A stretch of DNA of 40,148 nt. Source: Bdellovibrio sp. (GTDB taxonomy: Bacteria > Bdellovibrionota > Bdellovibrionia > Bdellovibrionales > Bdellovibrionaceae). Shown here piece by piece: positions 17,236 to 26,636 of this stretch. Under the pieces are notes generated by a model. The model did not search any database. It saw only the letters and a list, made by a program, of their open reading frames with translations, and had not been told where the DNA came from. Positions within the stretch are counted from its first letter, which is position 1; the number at the start of each line of letters is the position of its first letter. The stretch spans positions 1 to 40,148 of the forward strand of contig JABWCO010000015.1 of NCBI GenBank assembly GCA_013360185.1, in the 5' to 3' direction. Position numbers and translations under genes: made by a program.

Positions 17236-18264
17236 TTAGTCTTTTTCTAGATCAATCACTTCAAAGTCGATCTTCAGTCCGACGTTTAACCCCTGGTCTT
17301 CCCAGTCGATTTCATCACCTAACAAAATAGAATTCGTAGAAGCTTGGAAAACCCAACCTTTCTTAGGATCGTTGGGAATTTCTTGGCTGCCGTAAAAAAC
17401 CTTAATCGTTTTTGGATTTGGGACGCGTGAAAGCTTCACGGAACCGGTCGCCCGTTTTACGATATCTGCCGCAAAACCTGCTAACTTAGAACCGAAGTTC
17501 GTGTCACACAAACTAAGAACATTGTTTTGGTTGGCATCAGCATTGACGACTTTTGCTAAGAAGTCTTCGATTTGTCCATCCAAAGGCTCTACGTCTTTAA
17601 AGCAAATATCCTTTTCTTTCAGCTTACGAATAACTCCGTAAGCCAAAACACGCTTAGGATCCACTTTTTTAGTTTTCAAAAACTGCATCAATTCTTCACC
17701 TGAAATGCGTGACTGATCCATAGCATCAGTAATGAAAATCACAGCTAAAAAAGCATCCTGGCGATAAAAACCATTATTAAATGTGTTTTCTAAACCGGGG
17801 CCCAACGCAGCTTGCACCGGTCCGAAAAGAGCCTCTGTACCACTGCCATTAATACCGACTTCCATTCTGTTTGATAAAACCTCAACAAAATCAGGTGTCG
17901 ATTTATCTAGATAGCGAGGCAGACCCGTCAGGCGTCCACAATGCATACTGCAGCTATCCATATCCGTAGTAACAACCCCAATATGATAATTGAGGATCGA
18001 CACTTTAGAAATCGCATCGGCAAACATGAAGGCGTTACGACTGACGTTTTCTTGAGCGTCCATCATACTGCCAGAGTTATCGATCACAAATAAGATATCC
18101 ACCTTCGGATTGAAAGCTTCAAAGTCTTTTGGTTTTTCGCTGACTTCTTCTTTGGTAATCGTTTCTTTCGGCACTAACAGGTTTCCTGAGGTGTAGGAGC
18201 TTCCACAACCCGAAAAAACCATGAAGGCAGAGACAAAACAGAATGCTTGAGTAATTTTATTCAC
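17236..18264 (-). CDS. VWA-domain lipoprotein, CglB-like candidate gliding adhesin
   Basis: A 342-residue lipoprotein: signal MNKITQAFCFVSAFMVFSGC with lipobox FSGC (Cys20), a linker, then a von Willebrand factor A domain from about 54. A complete metal-ion-dependent adhesion site is visible: DNSGS at 62-66, a candidate Thr143 in GSGTEALFG, and Asp180/Asp183 in FITDAMDQS. Several cysteines (105, 109 and later ones) could stabilise an exposed domain. It is the last gene of the gliding operon, three bases after the preceding gene. In Myxococcus the gliding adhesin CglB is an outer-membrane lipoprotein with a VWA/MIDAS domain working with Agl/Glt. Position and architecture here suggest the same role. 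The orthology is inferred, not shown. Confidence 0.82.
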   Translation of the reverse strand: MNKITQAFCFVSAFMVFSGCGSSYTSGNLLVPKETITKEEVSEKPKDFEAFNPKVDILFVIDNSGSMMDAQENVSRNAFMFADAISKVSILNYHIGVVTTDMDSCSMHCGRLTGLPRYLDKSTPDFVEVLSNRMEVGINGSGTEALFGPVQAALGPGLENTFNNGFYRQDAFLAVIFITDAMDQSRISGEELMQFLKTKKVDPKRVLAYGVIRKLKEKDICFKDVEPLDGQIEDFLAKVVNADANQNNVLSLCDTNFGSKLAGFAADIVKRATGSVKLSRVPNPKTIKVFYGSQEIPNDPKKGWVFQASTNSILLGDEIDWEDQGLNVGLKIDFEVIDLEKD

Positions 18265-18267
18265 TTC

Positions 18268-19857
18268 TTACTCCTTTTTCGCCGCAGCAGAGCAACCTTT
18301 TTTGACGTCCACTTTAAAATTAGAAAGTTCGTCAAACCAAAGTTCTTTGTCTTTTGCAAAATTCATCGCGTGTTTAACAGAGGTGCCTGTTGTGCCTTTT
18401 TTTACTTCGGCACTTGCGTTTTTAAATATTTTTCCAGAAGAGTCCACTTGTTGAATCATTTCCACTTCGACAATGCGCAAGCGTTGCATGACTTGTTTTG
18501 AATCTTCTAGCTCAGCCTTTGCCAGCTCTTGAACGCGTTGATAGCCAGAGCTTTTCACCATTTCAGCACGTGTGCGGATTTGGTTCTTTAAGGTTTCAAA
18601 CTGACCTTGCAGATTTCCATAAGACAAAGACTTACCAAAAAGCTTTTCAGCCAAGTCAGATTCCGCCTGCAAGGATTGCTCTCGCTTCACTAACAAGGTC
18701 AAAACTTCGTCTTTAGAAATATTTAATGGCAATGCGTGGGCTTCTTTACCCAATTTTGCAACTGGCACAGGACCGTTCTGAAGTGCCGTCATTAAATTTG
18801 CAACTGCTGGCTGACGGGGATCTGCACTTAGTTTTTCTAGAGCTACCAAGTGTTCGCCGAACTGAGACTTGATGGATTTCATCGTCGTCATCACGCCAGC
18901 GTAATCACACACTTTCAAGCTGCTGAAAGAGCCTAAAAGGTAAGATTCAATACCCACCCACCCTTTAAAATGTGGGTAAGTTAAAGTCTTGGTCAAAGCC
19001 ATTGCATTCTGCGGTTCGCCTTTACGCATGTAAGCCCAAGCCATTTCTTCTTGTGCTTGAAACCAGTAATCAGATTTTTTACCGATTTTTTCGTAATATT
19101 TTAACGCCGCATCTAGGAAACCATTTTGATAAAGTAAGCGACCCGCTGTGATCGTCATTAGATCTTTATCAATCGGATTGTTCTTAGACTTCATCAAGTG
19201 GGCTAACACTTGTGCTGCTTTACCGGCATCACCGCGGATACCCAAATTAAGGACCAACTGCCATTGCAAAATATTTCTTTGCACGGAATCGACGGGAGTT
19301 TTTTTGATCAGCTCCGTCAATGCTGTGATGTCTTCAGTCACATAGCTTTTTTGCAAAGCCACAGACATTTCAGCACCCAAACCAAAAGTTTCGGTCCAGA
19401 ACGGGGCCCAAGTCACATCAACAACGCCCCAGACAGGGTCCTTGTCATTGAGGTTTTCTTTCCAAAGACTGATCACAGTGCTATCAATTTTCGCAGGCTC
19501 TGTGATGCTTAAAAGTCCTTCAAAGCCGGTGATCTTTAAACCATTTTTAAAATTTAAAAAGGCTTGTAAAGCTTTACCAGTTTCAGAAGTTTGAAAAGCA
19601 GACCCGGTGAAAGCTGTGCTCCACTGGAACAAAGCCTTTTCATAGTTCTTTTCAACTAACGATTGGAAAAACAAATTTTGTTCTGCAGAAGACGGGTTCA
19701 CAACTTTTTTAAGTTTTGCGACTTCTTCACTTTCTACGAACTGAGCCGCAGATTGCGAAGACTTGCCCTCAAGAATACTCATGAGGTCGTCTTCGGCGTG
19801 GGCTGCCGTCGCGCCCACAAGTAACGAAGTTACGACAAGGGATTTTACTAACATCAT
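18268..19857 (-). CDS. Periplasmic helical-repeat protein of the gliding operon
   Basis: About 529 residues, with signal peptide MMLVKSLVVTSLLVGATAAHA and then a wholly alpha-helical protein. TPR-like pairs include ALKYYEKIGKKSDYWFQAQE and EMAWAYMRKGEPQNAMALTK. The C-terminal third is rich in charged helices (LLVKREQSLQAESDLAEKLF, LAKAELEDSKQVMQRLRI) and may be coiled coil. The ATG at 19857 overlaps the upstream TGA by 4 bp; a TTG three codons earlier is less likely. The place in the operon matches a Glt periplasmic TPR component such as GltE (AglT), although this protein lacks a lipobox. It probably bridges motor and outer membrane. The exact Glt counterpart is uncertain. Confidence 0.75.
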   Translation of the reverse strand: MMLVKSLVVTSLLVGATAAHAEDDLMSILEGKSSQSAAQFVESEEVAKLKKVVNPSSAEQNLFFQSLVEKNYEKALFQWSTAFTGSAFQTSETGKALQAFLNFKNGLKITGFEGLLSITEPAKIDSTVISLWKENLNDKDPVWGVVDVTWAPFWTETFGLGAEMSVALQKSYVTEDITALTELIKKTPVDSVQRNILQWQLVLNLGIRGDAGKAAQVLAHLMKSKNNPIDKDLMTITAGRLLYQNGFLDAALKYYEKIGKKSDYWFQAQEEMAWAYMRKGEPQNAMALTKTLTYPHFKGWVGIESYLLGSFSSLKVCDYAGVMTTMKSIKSQFGEHLVALEKLSADPRQPAVANLMTALQNGPVPVAKLGKEAHALPLNISKDEVLTLLVKREQSLQAESDLAEKLFGKSLSYGNLQGQFETLKNQIRTRAEMVKSSGYQRVQELAKAELEDSKQVMQRLRIVEVEMIQQVDSSGKIFKNASAEVKKGTTGTSVKHAMNFAKDKELWFDELSNFKVDVKKGCSAAAKKE

Positions 19858-20561
19858 AACATCCAACCCATTTGTACTGAGGCAACACCTGTTAAGATGT
19901 CCTCATTACGGCTATAATATTCAGCTTTATACTGCTGAGCACGGTATTCAAAACGCGTCGTAAGATTTTGGTTCATCCAGAAGCCAATCCCCACACCGGC
20001 TGTCATCACAGGCACAGAAGCATTTGATAACTCAAGCGTTCCGTATCCGCCCATTAAGTACGTGTCAAAGTGAGCAACACCCCAGCTGCCAAAGCTTAAT
20101 TTACCAACGATAGGATACCAGTTGATAAGTCCCAACATCTCGCTTTTTTGGTAAATAACTTGCGGGAAAAGATAATTTGGATCTTTCGGATTTGCTTCCG
20201 CCGCGGCAGAGGCCCGCGCGACCATGTTCTTACCTTCTGGTGTCAAATTATTGAAAGAGTAGTTGTACTTCGCGCCCACGCTCCATTTTGGCGTGATGTG
20301 ATAGTGCACATTCAACCCTGCATTGGTCGTGCGGTTGTATGAGTCACCGCCAAAAACGCCAGAGAACTCGGGTGCAAATTCAAAACGATTCGTGCGGTCT
20401 GAAAAGCGGTTTTGCACCACTTCGCTTTCGACCTCAGGATTTAAAGCTTTCGCCTTCATATATAGGGCTTCATTGCCGCCGAAAGAATCTAGTTCCTGTT
20501 CAACTTGAGCAAAGGCAATAGAAGATAAAAATAATGCTGTAATTAAAGTTACTGATCTCAT
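19854..20561 (-). CDS. Outer-membrane beta-barrel protein of the gliding operon
   Basis: A 235-residue protein with signal peptide MRSVTLITALFLSSIAFA and a short helical lead. Then come alternating amphipathic strands ending in aromatic-rich segments (FEFAPEFSGVFGGDSYNR, NAGLNVHYHITPKWSVGAKY, GIGFWMNQNLTTRFEYRAQQY, VASVQMGWML). The pattern and length suit a small 8-stranded outer-membrane barrel of the type described in myxobacteria and Bdellovibrio. It is joined by 4-bp overlaps to genes on both sides. In Myxococcus the Glt complex has outer-membrane barrels (GltA, GltB, GltH), and this is the likely equivalent through which an adhesin could be displayed. Confidence 0.8.
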   Translation of the reverse strand: MRSVTLITALFLSSIAFAQVEQELDSFGGNEALYMKAKALNPEVESEVVQNRFSDRTNRFEFAPEFSGVFGGDSYNRTTNAGLNVHYHITPKWSVGAKYNYSFNNLTPEGKNMVARASAAAEANPKDPNYLFPQVIYQKSEMLGLINWYPIVGKLSFGSWGVAHFDTYLMGGYGTLELSNASVPVMTAGVGIGFWMNQNLTTRFEYRAQQYKAEYYSRNEDILTGVASVQMGWML

Positions 20562-21715
20562 GGATTTGCCGCCTTTACTGTAAAGGAAACTACGTGTTCT
20601 GTAGTTGATTTAACCATTCTATATCCGCCGACATTGTCGACTTTGTATTTTAAAGAGTACGTCCCTGGAATCGCCGTTGTCGCATCAAAAATACCTGAAC
20701 AATCAATTTGATATTTTGTGCTATAGAAACGATTGCAGGTAAAATTACTGCCCGGCAAAATTAACGTCACGTCGTCTTGGGAAATCATTTCTAAAGTTCC
20801 CAAGCTTGACGGATCATAAATCGTGAAGCTTACCTGCATTCTTTCGCCCACAGTCAAATCTGGCAAATTCTGAAGTGTCATTTTCGTCGGACGCATGCGA
20901 CCTTCAGCTTCAAATTCCACGTCGTAGACATCTGACATCACACCGTGTTTAGAAACTGTCGAAATTCCGAAACAAAAGCGCCCGCCCACAAGATTGACGG
21001 CTTTACTTAGATCCACAGAAACTTCGCCTTGATATTTACCCGGAGCATTCGGCACGTTTGTCACTTTGCCTGCTTTTGCTAGGTAAACTGCAGTTTCACC
21101 GTAATAGCTCTTTGTACACTCACTGATAAGAACTTTGACGTCTACGAGAGCCATAGCATCGATGTCCTCAATCGTGAAAGGAAACTTGTAAGTTGCCCCA
21201 ACAACAATTTTACCTGTTGGTTTCGTGACAGAGTTCACAATCGGCTGAGTGTAAGTGTTAGCAATTGTCATTGGGATCGTTTTTTTCTCGATCATTCTGA
21301 CTGGATATTTTTCAGAGGGACGAGTCACCAATGTCGCTTGCAAAGTCAGCAAAACAGAATTGGCACTGCCAACTTTTACTTTGGTCGGAGTCCATACGAA
21401 ATCGCCTGTGACAGGATCATACTTCGCGTCTGGGAACTCGCCCAAGTTATCAATCGTCAAATCAAAATCAAGACCTTCAACCATCACGCGACCTTGAATT
21501 TTGAATCCTAAGGATGAACCCACGCGGCCGTTGATAAAGTCTGGAGCATCAATTTGTAAAGCCTCTTTATCAAATGGATCTTCGGGCTTTGGCTTTTGCG
21601 CCTCTGGGGGTTTGCCGTTGACGATCGTGTCTGGAGCTCCCTTAATGGGGTTTTGCTCCATTTCGCAACCTGATAAAAGCATCATGCCTGCTAAAATAAC
21701 AATTAGAAATTTCAT
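20558..21715 (-). CDS. Ig-like-domain lipoprotein of the gliding operon
   Basis: A 385-residue lipoprotein with signal MKFLIVILAGMMLLSGC (lipobox LSGC, Cys17), a Pro/Lys-rich linker, then beta-sandwich domains. DAPDFINGRVGSSLGFKI and YDPVTGDFVWTPTKVKVG look like a putative-Ig/cadherin-like module, and later stretches (TKMTLQNLPDLTVGERMQVSF) look like a second. Cysteines near the C-terminus (FTCNRF, QIDCSG) may form a disulfide. The gene overlaps the barrel gene by 4 bp and starts 2 bp after the GltG-like gene. It is probably an outer-membrane-anchored periplasmic or surface part of the gliding complex. No named Glt counterpart is recognised. Confidence 0.75.
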   Translation of the reverse strand: MKFLIVILAGMMLLSGCEMEQNPIKGAPDTIVNGKPPEAQKPKPEDPFDKEALQIDAPDFINGRVGSSLGFKIQGRVMVEGLDFDLTIDNLGEFPDAKYDPVTGDFVWTPTKVKVGSANSVLLTLQATLVTRPSEKYPVRMIEKKTIPMTIANTYTQPIVNSVTKPTGKIVVGATYKFPFTIEDIDAMALVDVKVLISECTKSYYGETAVYLAKAGKVTNVPNAPGKYQGEVSVDLSKAVNLVGGRFCFGISTVSKHGVMSDVYDVEFEAEGRMRPTKMTLQNLPDLTVGERMQVSFTIYDPSSLGTLEMISQDDVTLILPGSNFTCNRFYSTKYQIDCSGIFDATTAIPGTYSLKYKVDNVGGYRMVKSTTEHVVSFTVKAANP

Positions 21716-21717
21716 TT

Positions 21718-22857
21718 TTACCCCTGACCTTGTCTACGTAGAACAAATGGATAAGTTACTTTCACGTCCACACCACCTTGCGGTAATGGGAACTTCCATG
21801 TTTTTAAACGCATCGTAATACAATCTTCCACGCCCTTATTGGCCATCGAAGAACTTTCAACCGCTGCGGACTTCACTAAACCGTTACCGCCAATAGTGAA
21901 ACCCATTGCCACGCGACCGTTTAGATTAGGTGTGCCTTGCAGAGCTTGCTCATAACAAAAACGCACTTGACCTAAGTTACGACGGATCACTTCATCGATC
22001 GCTGATTTATCAAGACCTTGCGCCACCTCAGCTTCTGCACCTAGTGGCACCGGAGCACCACCGGCCGCGCCGACTAAAGATAAACTGCCATAGCCTGCTT
22101 GGCCGCCGCCTTTACCTTTCGTACCGTAACCGCCACCGCCATTGATATTTGCGCCTGTTCCCAACGGAGCTGAGGTAATACCTTTTCCGTACAAAGACGT
22201 CTGCACGCCACCGCTGCCCGCAGTACCGCCAAGACCGATTCCTGCTGTGGTGTTAGCAGCGCCCAGATTTAAGCCGCCGCGCTGTTTGCCTGAACGCAAA
22301 CTGCCTAAAGCTGATAATGCTCCAGAACGTTTCACAAGTTCAGCGCGTTTCGTCGGGGCTTTCACCGCGGTTGGATCCGCTAAATTTGTATTCACCGTGG
22401 TTGGCAAAGTCTGCTGTTGCAGCTTTTGCGCTTTGGTGTTCACGATTTTTACGACTTGCTGTTTTAATTCTTCATTCACTTTCGCGTTTTCGCGCGGAGC
22501 AAACTGGATAATAGAAAGGATGACCAAAAAGATCCCAGCCGCCATCACCATGGAAGCTTTTAAATCTTTTTTGCCGTCTTCTTTAACTGATCCATCCGTT
22601 TGTACCGATGTGACTTCATTTACAACACGTAAAGATCCGAAATTGCCTAATGGCAGCTTTTTCGATGCCAATTCTTCAAAATCCAAATCCGCGATCGTCG
22701 AAAATTTAATTTTATTTTTTTCCAGTGCCGCAGTGTCCGTCACGACCTCTAGACGGCGCGTATCCATTCGCTGAATCACCACAGCCTTTTTTTCCGTGAC
22801 CGGAATTTGCCGTGTGATGTTTCCCGCTTTATCTTCAATAATTAAGCTTAAACTCAT
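21718..22857 (-). CDS. AgmX/PglI C-terminal-domain protein (GltG-like, TonB-like)
   Basis: A 379-residue inner-membrane protein with about 105 cytoplasmic residues, one membrane span (ASMVMAAGIFLVILSIIQF), a Lys/Gln/Pro-containing periplasmic stretch and a glycine-rich flexible region (GGGGYGTKGKGGGQAGYG). At about 285-379 lies the AgmX/PglI C-terminal domain: IDEVIRRNLGQVRFCYEQAL, GRVAMGFTIGGNGLVKSA, CITMRLKTWKFPLPQGG. This TonB-C-like fold fits a protein that crosses the periplasm and transmits motor force. GltG (PglI) and GltJ (AgmX) of Myxococcus share it. The short cytoplasmic part makes GltG the closer match. It overlaps the small upstream gene by 4 bp. Two Cys in the C-terminal domain probably form a disulfide. 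Confidence 0.85.
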   Translation of the reverse strand: MSLSLIIEDKAGNITRQIPVTEKKAVVIQRMDTRRLEVVTDTAALEKNKIKFSTIADLDFEELASKKLPLGNFGSLRVVNEVTSVQTDGSVKEDGKKDLKASMVMAAGIFLVILSIIQFAPRENAKVNEELKQQVVKIVNTKAQKLQQQTLPTTVNTNLADPTAVKAPTKRAELVKRSGALSALGSLRSGKQRGGLNLGAANTTAGIGLGGTAGSGGVQTSLYGKGITSAPLGTGANINGGGGYGTKGKGGGQAGYGSLSLVGAAGGAPVPLGAEAEVAQGLDKSAIDEVIRRNLGQVRFCYEQALQGTPNLNGRVAMGFTIGGNGLVKSAAVESSSMANKGVEDCITMRLKTWKFPLPQGGVDVKVTYPFVLRRQGQG

Positions 22858-23117
22858 TGTGCTTTTACCTCACCTAAAGTCGCTGATTGTTTCATGCGAT
22901 CTTTAAAGTCCGTGCGGACGCCAATTAAGCTGTTTAATACTTTGTCTTCTTCGACTGTTGTCACAGCCTCGTCAGAGAAGTGATATTGACCGCTGACCAA
23001 AAGGTCCTCGAAGTTCATATCTTGAGATTTTTTTGCAGGAGCTTTTGCCGCTTCTGGAGCTGCCCAAGCCATCCCTGCCGTCATCCCTATCATAAGCACC
23101 AACATATATTTCATCAT
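22854..23117 (-). CDS. Small periplasmic protein of the gliding operon
   Basis: An 87-residue protein with signal peptide MMKYMLVLMIGMTAGMAWA and a charged mature part of about 68 residues (MNFEDLLVSGQYHFSDEAV, DKVLNSLIGVRTDFKDRM). It overlaps the genes on both sides by 4 bp, so its production is tightly tied to theirs and it is very likely a structural partner. No family is recognised. Its size and place suggest an accessory periplasmic subunit that binds the TPR or the GltG-like protein. Confidence 0.75.
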   Translation of the reverse strand: MMKYMLVLMIGMTAGMAWAAPEAAKAPAKKSQDMNFEDLLVSGQYHFSDEAVTTVEEDKVLNSLIGVRTDFKDRMKQSATLGEVKAQ

Positions 23118-26104
23118 TGCTGGATCCCTTTCACTTCACTGTCTTTTTTTGCCAGATTTGCTAAGCGGCCTTCAAGGTATTCCACCATGCTTTTACGCTG
23201 AGCTTTTCTTTCCAAAGCAATCACGTCTTGGATTGCACCTGGGGCAAATGGATTTTGTTTCAAATGCGTGCGCGCTTTTTCGAGTTCGGCCAAAGAAGGT
23301 CTTTGCACCGTTCCGTTCATTCCCTGCATTTCAGCCAGCGCACCTGACCAAGTTGCTTTTTGCTCTGCTGGCGCAATGGCCGCCAAGGCTTCAACTTCTT
23401 CTGTTGTAAATTTAGACCAAGCAAAGTTTTGTGCCGCAAAAGTCTTGTAAGAATCTAAGGCTGCTTTTTGCTCCCAGAATTCTTTCACTTTTGCCTCTGC
23501 CATGGTCGCCGTATTTTGGTTCGGCGTTACTTGTTGCGAAAGAATCGACAAGTATTCATTTTCTTGATCTGGAGTTAAGCCTGTCGGCATTGGCAAGGCT
23601 AAAGCTTCGTTGTAAAAGCGCCTATTTTCTTTAGCAACCAAGTCCAAACTTAATAATTGAGAAGCCCAATCGCCGGAAGCAATCGCTCGGTTGGCCAAAG
23701 CATCTGCTTTTTCTAAGAGTTTCACGCGGGCTTTAAGACCTGTGGCGATGGTCTTTTGGTTTTTCGTATCGATTTGATGAGCTGCCAATTGCGCCGCTAA
23801 AGCCTTAGCGTCACCCAAAGTCAGGATCTTTTCGATCATCACGAAAGCGTCTTGTTTTGAAGTGCCTTTGTCTTTGAGGGCTCTTTCTAAAACCTTCTGA
23901 TCTCGAGTTGCCGCATAGACATCTAAAGACGCGCGTGCAAAAAGACCCGCGTTATTTTTGAAGTACGGTTTGTAAGCTTCTAAATCTTTCACAGGGTTTT
24001 TAGACAAGCGGATCAACTGAGTCGCAATCAACGCTTTCTTTTCATCGTCTTTAGATTGTTTTAGATACTGAGAATAATAAACCGCAGGGCTTTTATCCGC
24101 CAACTCAGAATAAAGTGCTAGTTTCAAGACTCTTTCATCCTGTGACAAAGTTCCAAACTTCATTTGCTCTGCCGCCGCGAGAGCTGTGGCGAAATCAAGT
24201 TCAAGTTCTGCAAACCAAACCTTGCGGCCCAGTGCAAACTCTTTGTCTTCTGCCGTTAAGCCAGGTTCGCGTAAAAGATCTTCTGTGGCGATACGTGCTT
24301 CAGTGATCTTACTTACTTTTTCACTAAGAAGGATTTTGTTCTTTAAAAAAGTCTTACGATCTTCAGAGGTCGCTCCAGCCATGTTAAAGCCAGCTAAGGT
24401 CGCTAAAGCTTGATCTGGCTGCGCTTCGGCAAGTTTTGCAGACTGAGTTAAGATCGACTTTTGTTGAATATGCTGGAAATCTGCTTTCTTTTCAGCAAAC
24501 TTCGTTGAAAATTCTGCCGACCAGCTTTGAATGCGCGCGTCGTCCTTTAGTAATGCCAAAGCATCCAAAGACAATTCCGCCGCCTGCAATTTGATTTGCG
24601 CAGAGCCCTTGCCATTTACGGCAAGATCTTTTAACTGCTCAGCCGCAACTGAATAGTCCCCTTTTTGATAAATCGCATAGGCTTTTTGATACTGAACATC
24701 GAAGGTTTTTTGCTTTAGGATAGAAGTTGTTAGGTACACGTCTTGAGCCGCTAGCAACAATTTTTCATCTTTTGCTTTTTCAGCATTTTCAATTCCCAAC
24801 AACAAATTTTTCTCTAGCTTTTCAGTCTGTAACTTTTGTTGCGCAGAATCTTTTTCAACAGCGTGTTTAGCTAAGATGACTTTATTTGCGGAAGAGGTCC
24901 ATTTGTAAGCCAGAGCATAGTTGCCCGCTGTGGCCGCGGCTTGTGCGCCCCATACATACATGTCTTCATCACTTGTGAATACACGGAAGTATTCCTCATA
25001 AGCATTTAGTAATTCAGGACTGGCCTTGCTGCCTTCCAAACGATTCCAACCAACGACGAATTGGCGAAGACCTTTGGCAGATTCATCACAGCTTAACATC
25101 GTGCAATCCGTTGCCGCCCAAAGGTTGATCGCCCCTTGATAAGATTTCGCAGCAGCCGGTGTATTTTTTAAATCAAATTGCAGCTGTGCCATACGCACAA
25201 GTGCTTCTAAGCGAGCTTTCGGATCTGTTTGTTTTTGATAAACAAAATCCCAAGTTTTTAAAGCTTGATCTTTTTGTCCTAAACGCAAGCCCTCGCGAGC
25301 AAGCATGGTGATTTGTTGGATCTTGAAAGCTTCTGGAGTCAAATTATAAAGAGTTTCCGCATCACCCTCTTTGATTCCCCGGGTCGCCATAAAGGTGGCC
25401 ATATCACGGGAAACTTCTTCCAAGAACTGCACATCGGCAACGCCGCGGTTTGAGGCCATACGTGACTGCAGTTTTGGGTTTTTAAGAACTTCTTGAAGTT
25501 GCACAATCGCGCCGTCGATATCTGACAAACGGAAAGCGCACCAAGCTTTGCGATAAGCGGCAAGTCCAAGGGATGTCCCTTGACCTGCGCTCAGCATTTT
25601 TTCGTAAAGACCTTCGGCAGTTTTAAAGTCCGCTTTTCTAAAGGCCATTTCTGCTAAAGACAATTGCGCTTCGGCGATCTCAATTGGTGAAGCTGACACA
25701 GCTAACATGGCATGATAGCTTTTATCAGCCTGCTCAAGGTTGCCTTGCAGTTCGTACAAGCGACCCATTTGTAAATGAATCTTTGCCACAGAGCCTGCTG
25801 GCATTTTTGTGATCGCTTCAGAATAAAAATTCAACGCTTTTTCGCGGTCTTTTTCGCCGGCTTTGCAAACCATGCAGCCGTCAGCGATTTCTTTCATAGA
25901 AAGTTGGCGTGCACGTTCAGCGTGCAAGTCAGCAAGACGCAAAAGAACGGCTGCGCGCGCTGGATCTGCCGGAGCCAGACCCAGTTGAACTTGAGTTAAC
26001 TTTTGAATTAGGAGGTCTTGTGTGGACCCAGCCGACGACGGCGATTGCGCGTGCGCCGCTGCTGCCATAGATAAGGAAATTGCTATTATTTTCTTTTTCA
26101 TCAT
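23114..26104 (-). CDS. Large TPR periplasmic protein, GltD/AgmU-like
   Basis: A 996-residue protein with signal peptide MMKKKIIAISLSMAAAAHA followed by tetratricopeptide-like helix pairs along its whole length. Clear repeats include EKALNFYSEAITKMPAGSVA, HLQMGRLYELQGNLEQADKS and LSLAEMAFRKADFKTAEGLY. Later repeats are degenerate. A CxxC (DGCMVCKAG) near residue 60 may be a disulfide. Size, export and operon position right after the motor genes match GltD (AgmU), the large periplasmic TPR scaffold of Myxococcus gliding. It probably forms the periplasmic link between inner-membrane motor and outer-membrane parts. Orthology rests on architecture, since TPR proteins are hard to assign by eye. Confidence 0.78.
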   Translation of the reverse strand: MMKKKIIAISLSMAAAAHAQSPSSAGSTQDLLIQKLTQVQLGLAPADPARAAVLLRLADLHAERARQLSMKEIADGCMVCKAGEKDREKALNFYSEAITKMPAGSVAKIHLQMGRLYELQGNLEQADKSYHAMLAVSASPIEIAEAQLSLAEMAFRKADFKTAEGLYEKMLSAGQGTSLGLAAYRKAWCAFRLSDIDGAIVQLQEVLKNPKLQSRMASNRGVADVQFLEEVSRDMATFMATRGIKEGDAETLYNLTPEAFKIQQITMLAREGLRLGQKDQALKTWDFVYQKQTDPKARLEALVRMAQLQFDLKNTPAAAKSYQGAINLWAATDCTMLSCDESAKGLRQFVVGWNRLEGSKASPELLNAYEEYFRVFTSDEDMYVWGAQAAATAGNYALAYKWTSSANKVILAKHAVEKDSAQQKLQTEKLEKNLLLGIENAEKAKDEKLLLAAQDVYLTTSILKQKTFDVQYQKAYAIYQKGDYSVAAEQLKDLAVNGKGSAQIKLQAAELSLDALALLKDDARIQSWSAEFSTKFAEKKADFQHIQQKSILTQSAKLAEAQPDQALATLAGFNMAGATSEDRKTFLKNKILLSEKVSKITEARIATEDLLREPGLTAEDKEFALGRKVWFAELELDFATALAAAEQMKFGTLSQDERVLKLALYSELADKSPAVYYSQYLKQSKDDEKKALIATQLIRLSKNPVKDLEAYKPYFKNNAGLFARASLDVYAATRDQKVLERALKDKGTSKQDAFVMIEKILTLGDAKALAAQLAAHQIDTKNQKTIATGLKARVKLLEKADALANRAIASGDWASQLLSLDLVAKENRRFYNEALALPMPTGLTPDQENEYLSILSQQVTPNQNTATMAEAKVKEFWEQKAALDSYKTFAAQNFAWSKFTTEEVEALAAIAPAEQKATWSGALAEMQGMNGTVQRPSLAELEKARTHLKQNPFAPGAIQDVIALERKAQRKSMVEYLEGRLANLAKKDSEVKGIQQ

Positions 26105-26128
26105 CGAGACCCCCTCTGTCCCTACTTA

Positions 26129-26626
26129 CTACTTCAATACGACGGCAAATTTAATATCGCTATACCCAGCCTGGTTCATCCCCAGTATCACCTGGTTCAG
26201 AAACTCGTATTTCACTCGGCGATCCGCTTGGATGGTTGCCACCCCTGGGAACGCTTCGTTCGGATGAAGCTCTTGATATTTTTTGCGCAGCTCTAAAAGC
26301 TCAGCAGTGATCGTATTGGCGTCCACCAATTTATCTTCGACATAAAGTTTACCTTCGTCGATTTTAATAACTGGATTGCGCTCTAAAACAGCGGCCAAAC
26401 TTGCTTTTGGCAACTCTTGATTTTTACCAATCATCAGGATTTCTCCTGTGCTGGAAAAGTTCATTAAAAGGAAGATCACCAGAATTGAAAAGGCATCAAT
26501 CAGCGCCGTCAAAAGAAGGTCCGCTGCCACTTGCCTTTTCATCTTTGCTCCGCGCGGACTAATAATAGAGTGTCCCTCTAAAGTCCCCGTCAGAACTGAT
26601 GTTTTTAAAATACCATCAGAAATCAC
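26129..26626 (-). CDS. ExbD/TolR-family protein (second TolR-like motor subunit, AglS-like)
   Basis: A 165-residue TolR/ExbD-type protein. GTG 26626 follows GGGGG. The cytoplasmic N-terminus of about 35 residues is longer than usual. The single membrane helix is ADLLLTALIDAFSILVIFLL, with the essential membrane Asp at 44. The periplasmic domain ends with the family pattern FPGVATIQADRRVKYEFLNQ, VILGMNQAGYSDIKFAVVLK. In proton-driven motors this Asp is the proton path that couples flux to force. It is paired with another TolR-like gene directly upstream, as AglQ and AglS are in Myxococcus. Confidence 0.9.
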   Translation of the reverse strand: MISDGILKTSVLTGTLEGHSIISPRGAKMKRQVAADLLLTALIDAFSILVIFLLMNFSSTGEILMIGKNQELPKASLAAVLERNPVIKIDEGKLYVEDKLVDANTITAELLELRKKYQELHPNEAFPGVATIQADRRVKYEFLNQVILGMNQAGYSDIKFAVVLK

Positions 26627-26636
26627 AAATCACCCC

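Noticed and set aside
22142-22774. 210-codon open frame on the plus strand opposite the GltG-like gene
   Set aside because: It is antisense to a protein with a clear TM helix and AgmX/PglI domain. The composition is that of a shadow frame of Gly/Ala-rich sequence.
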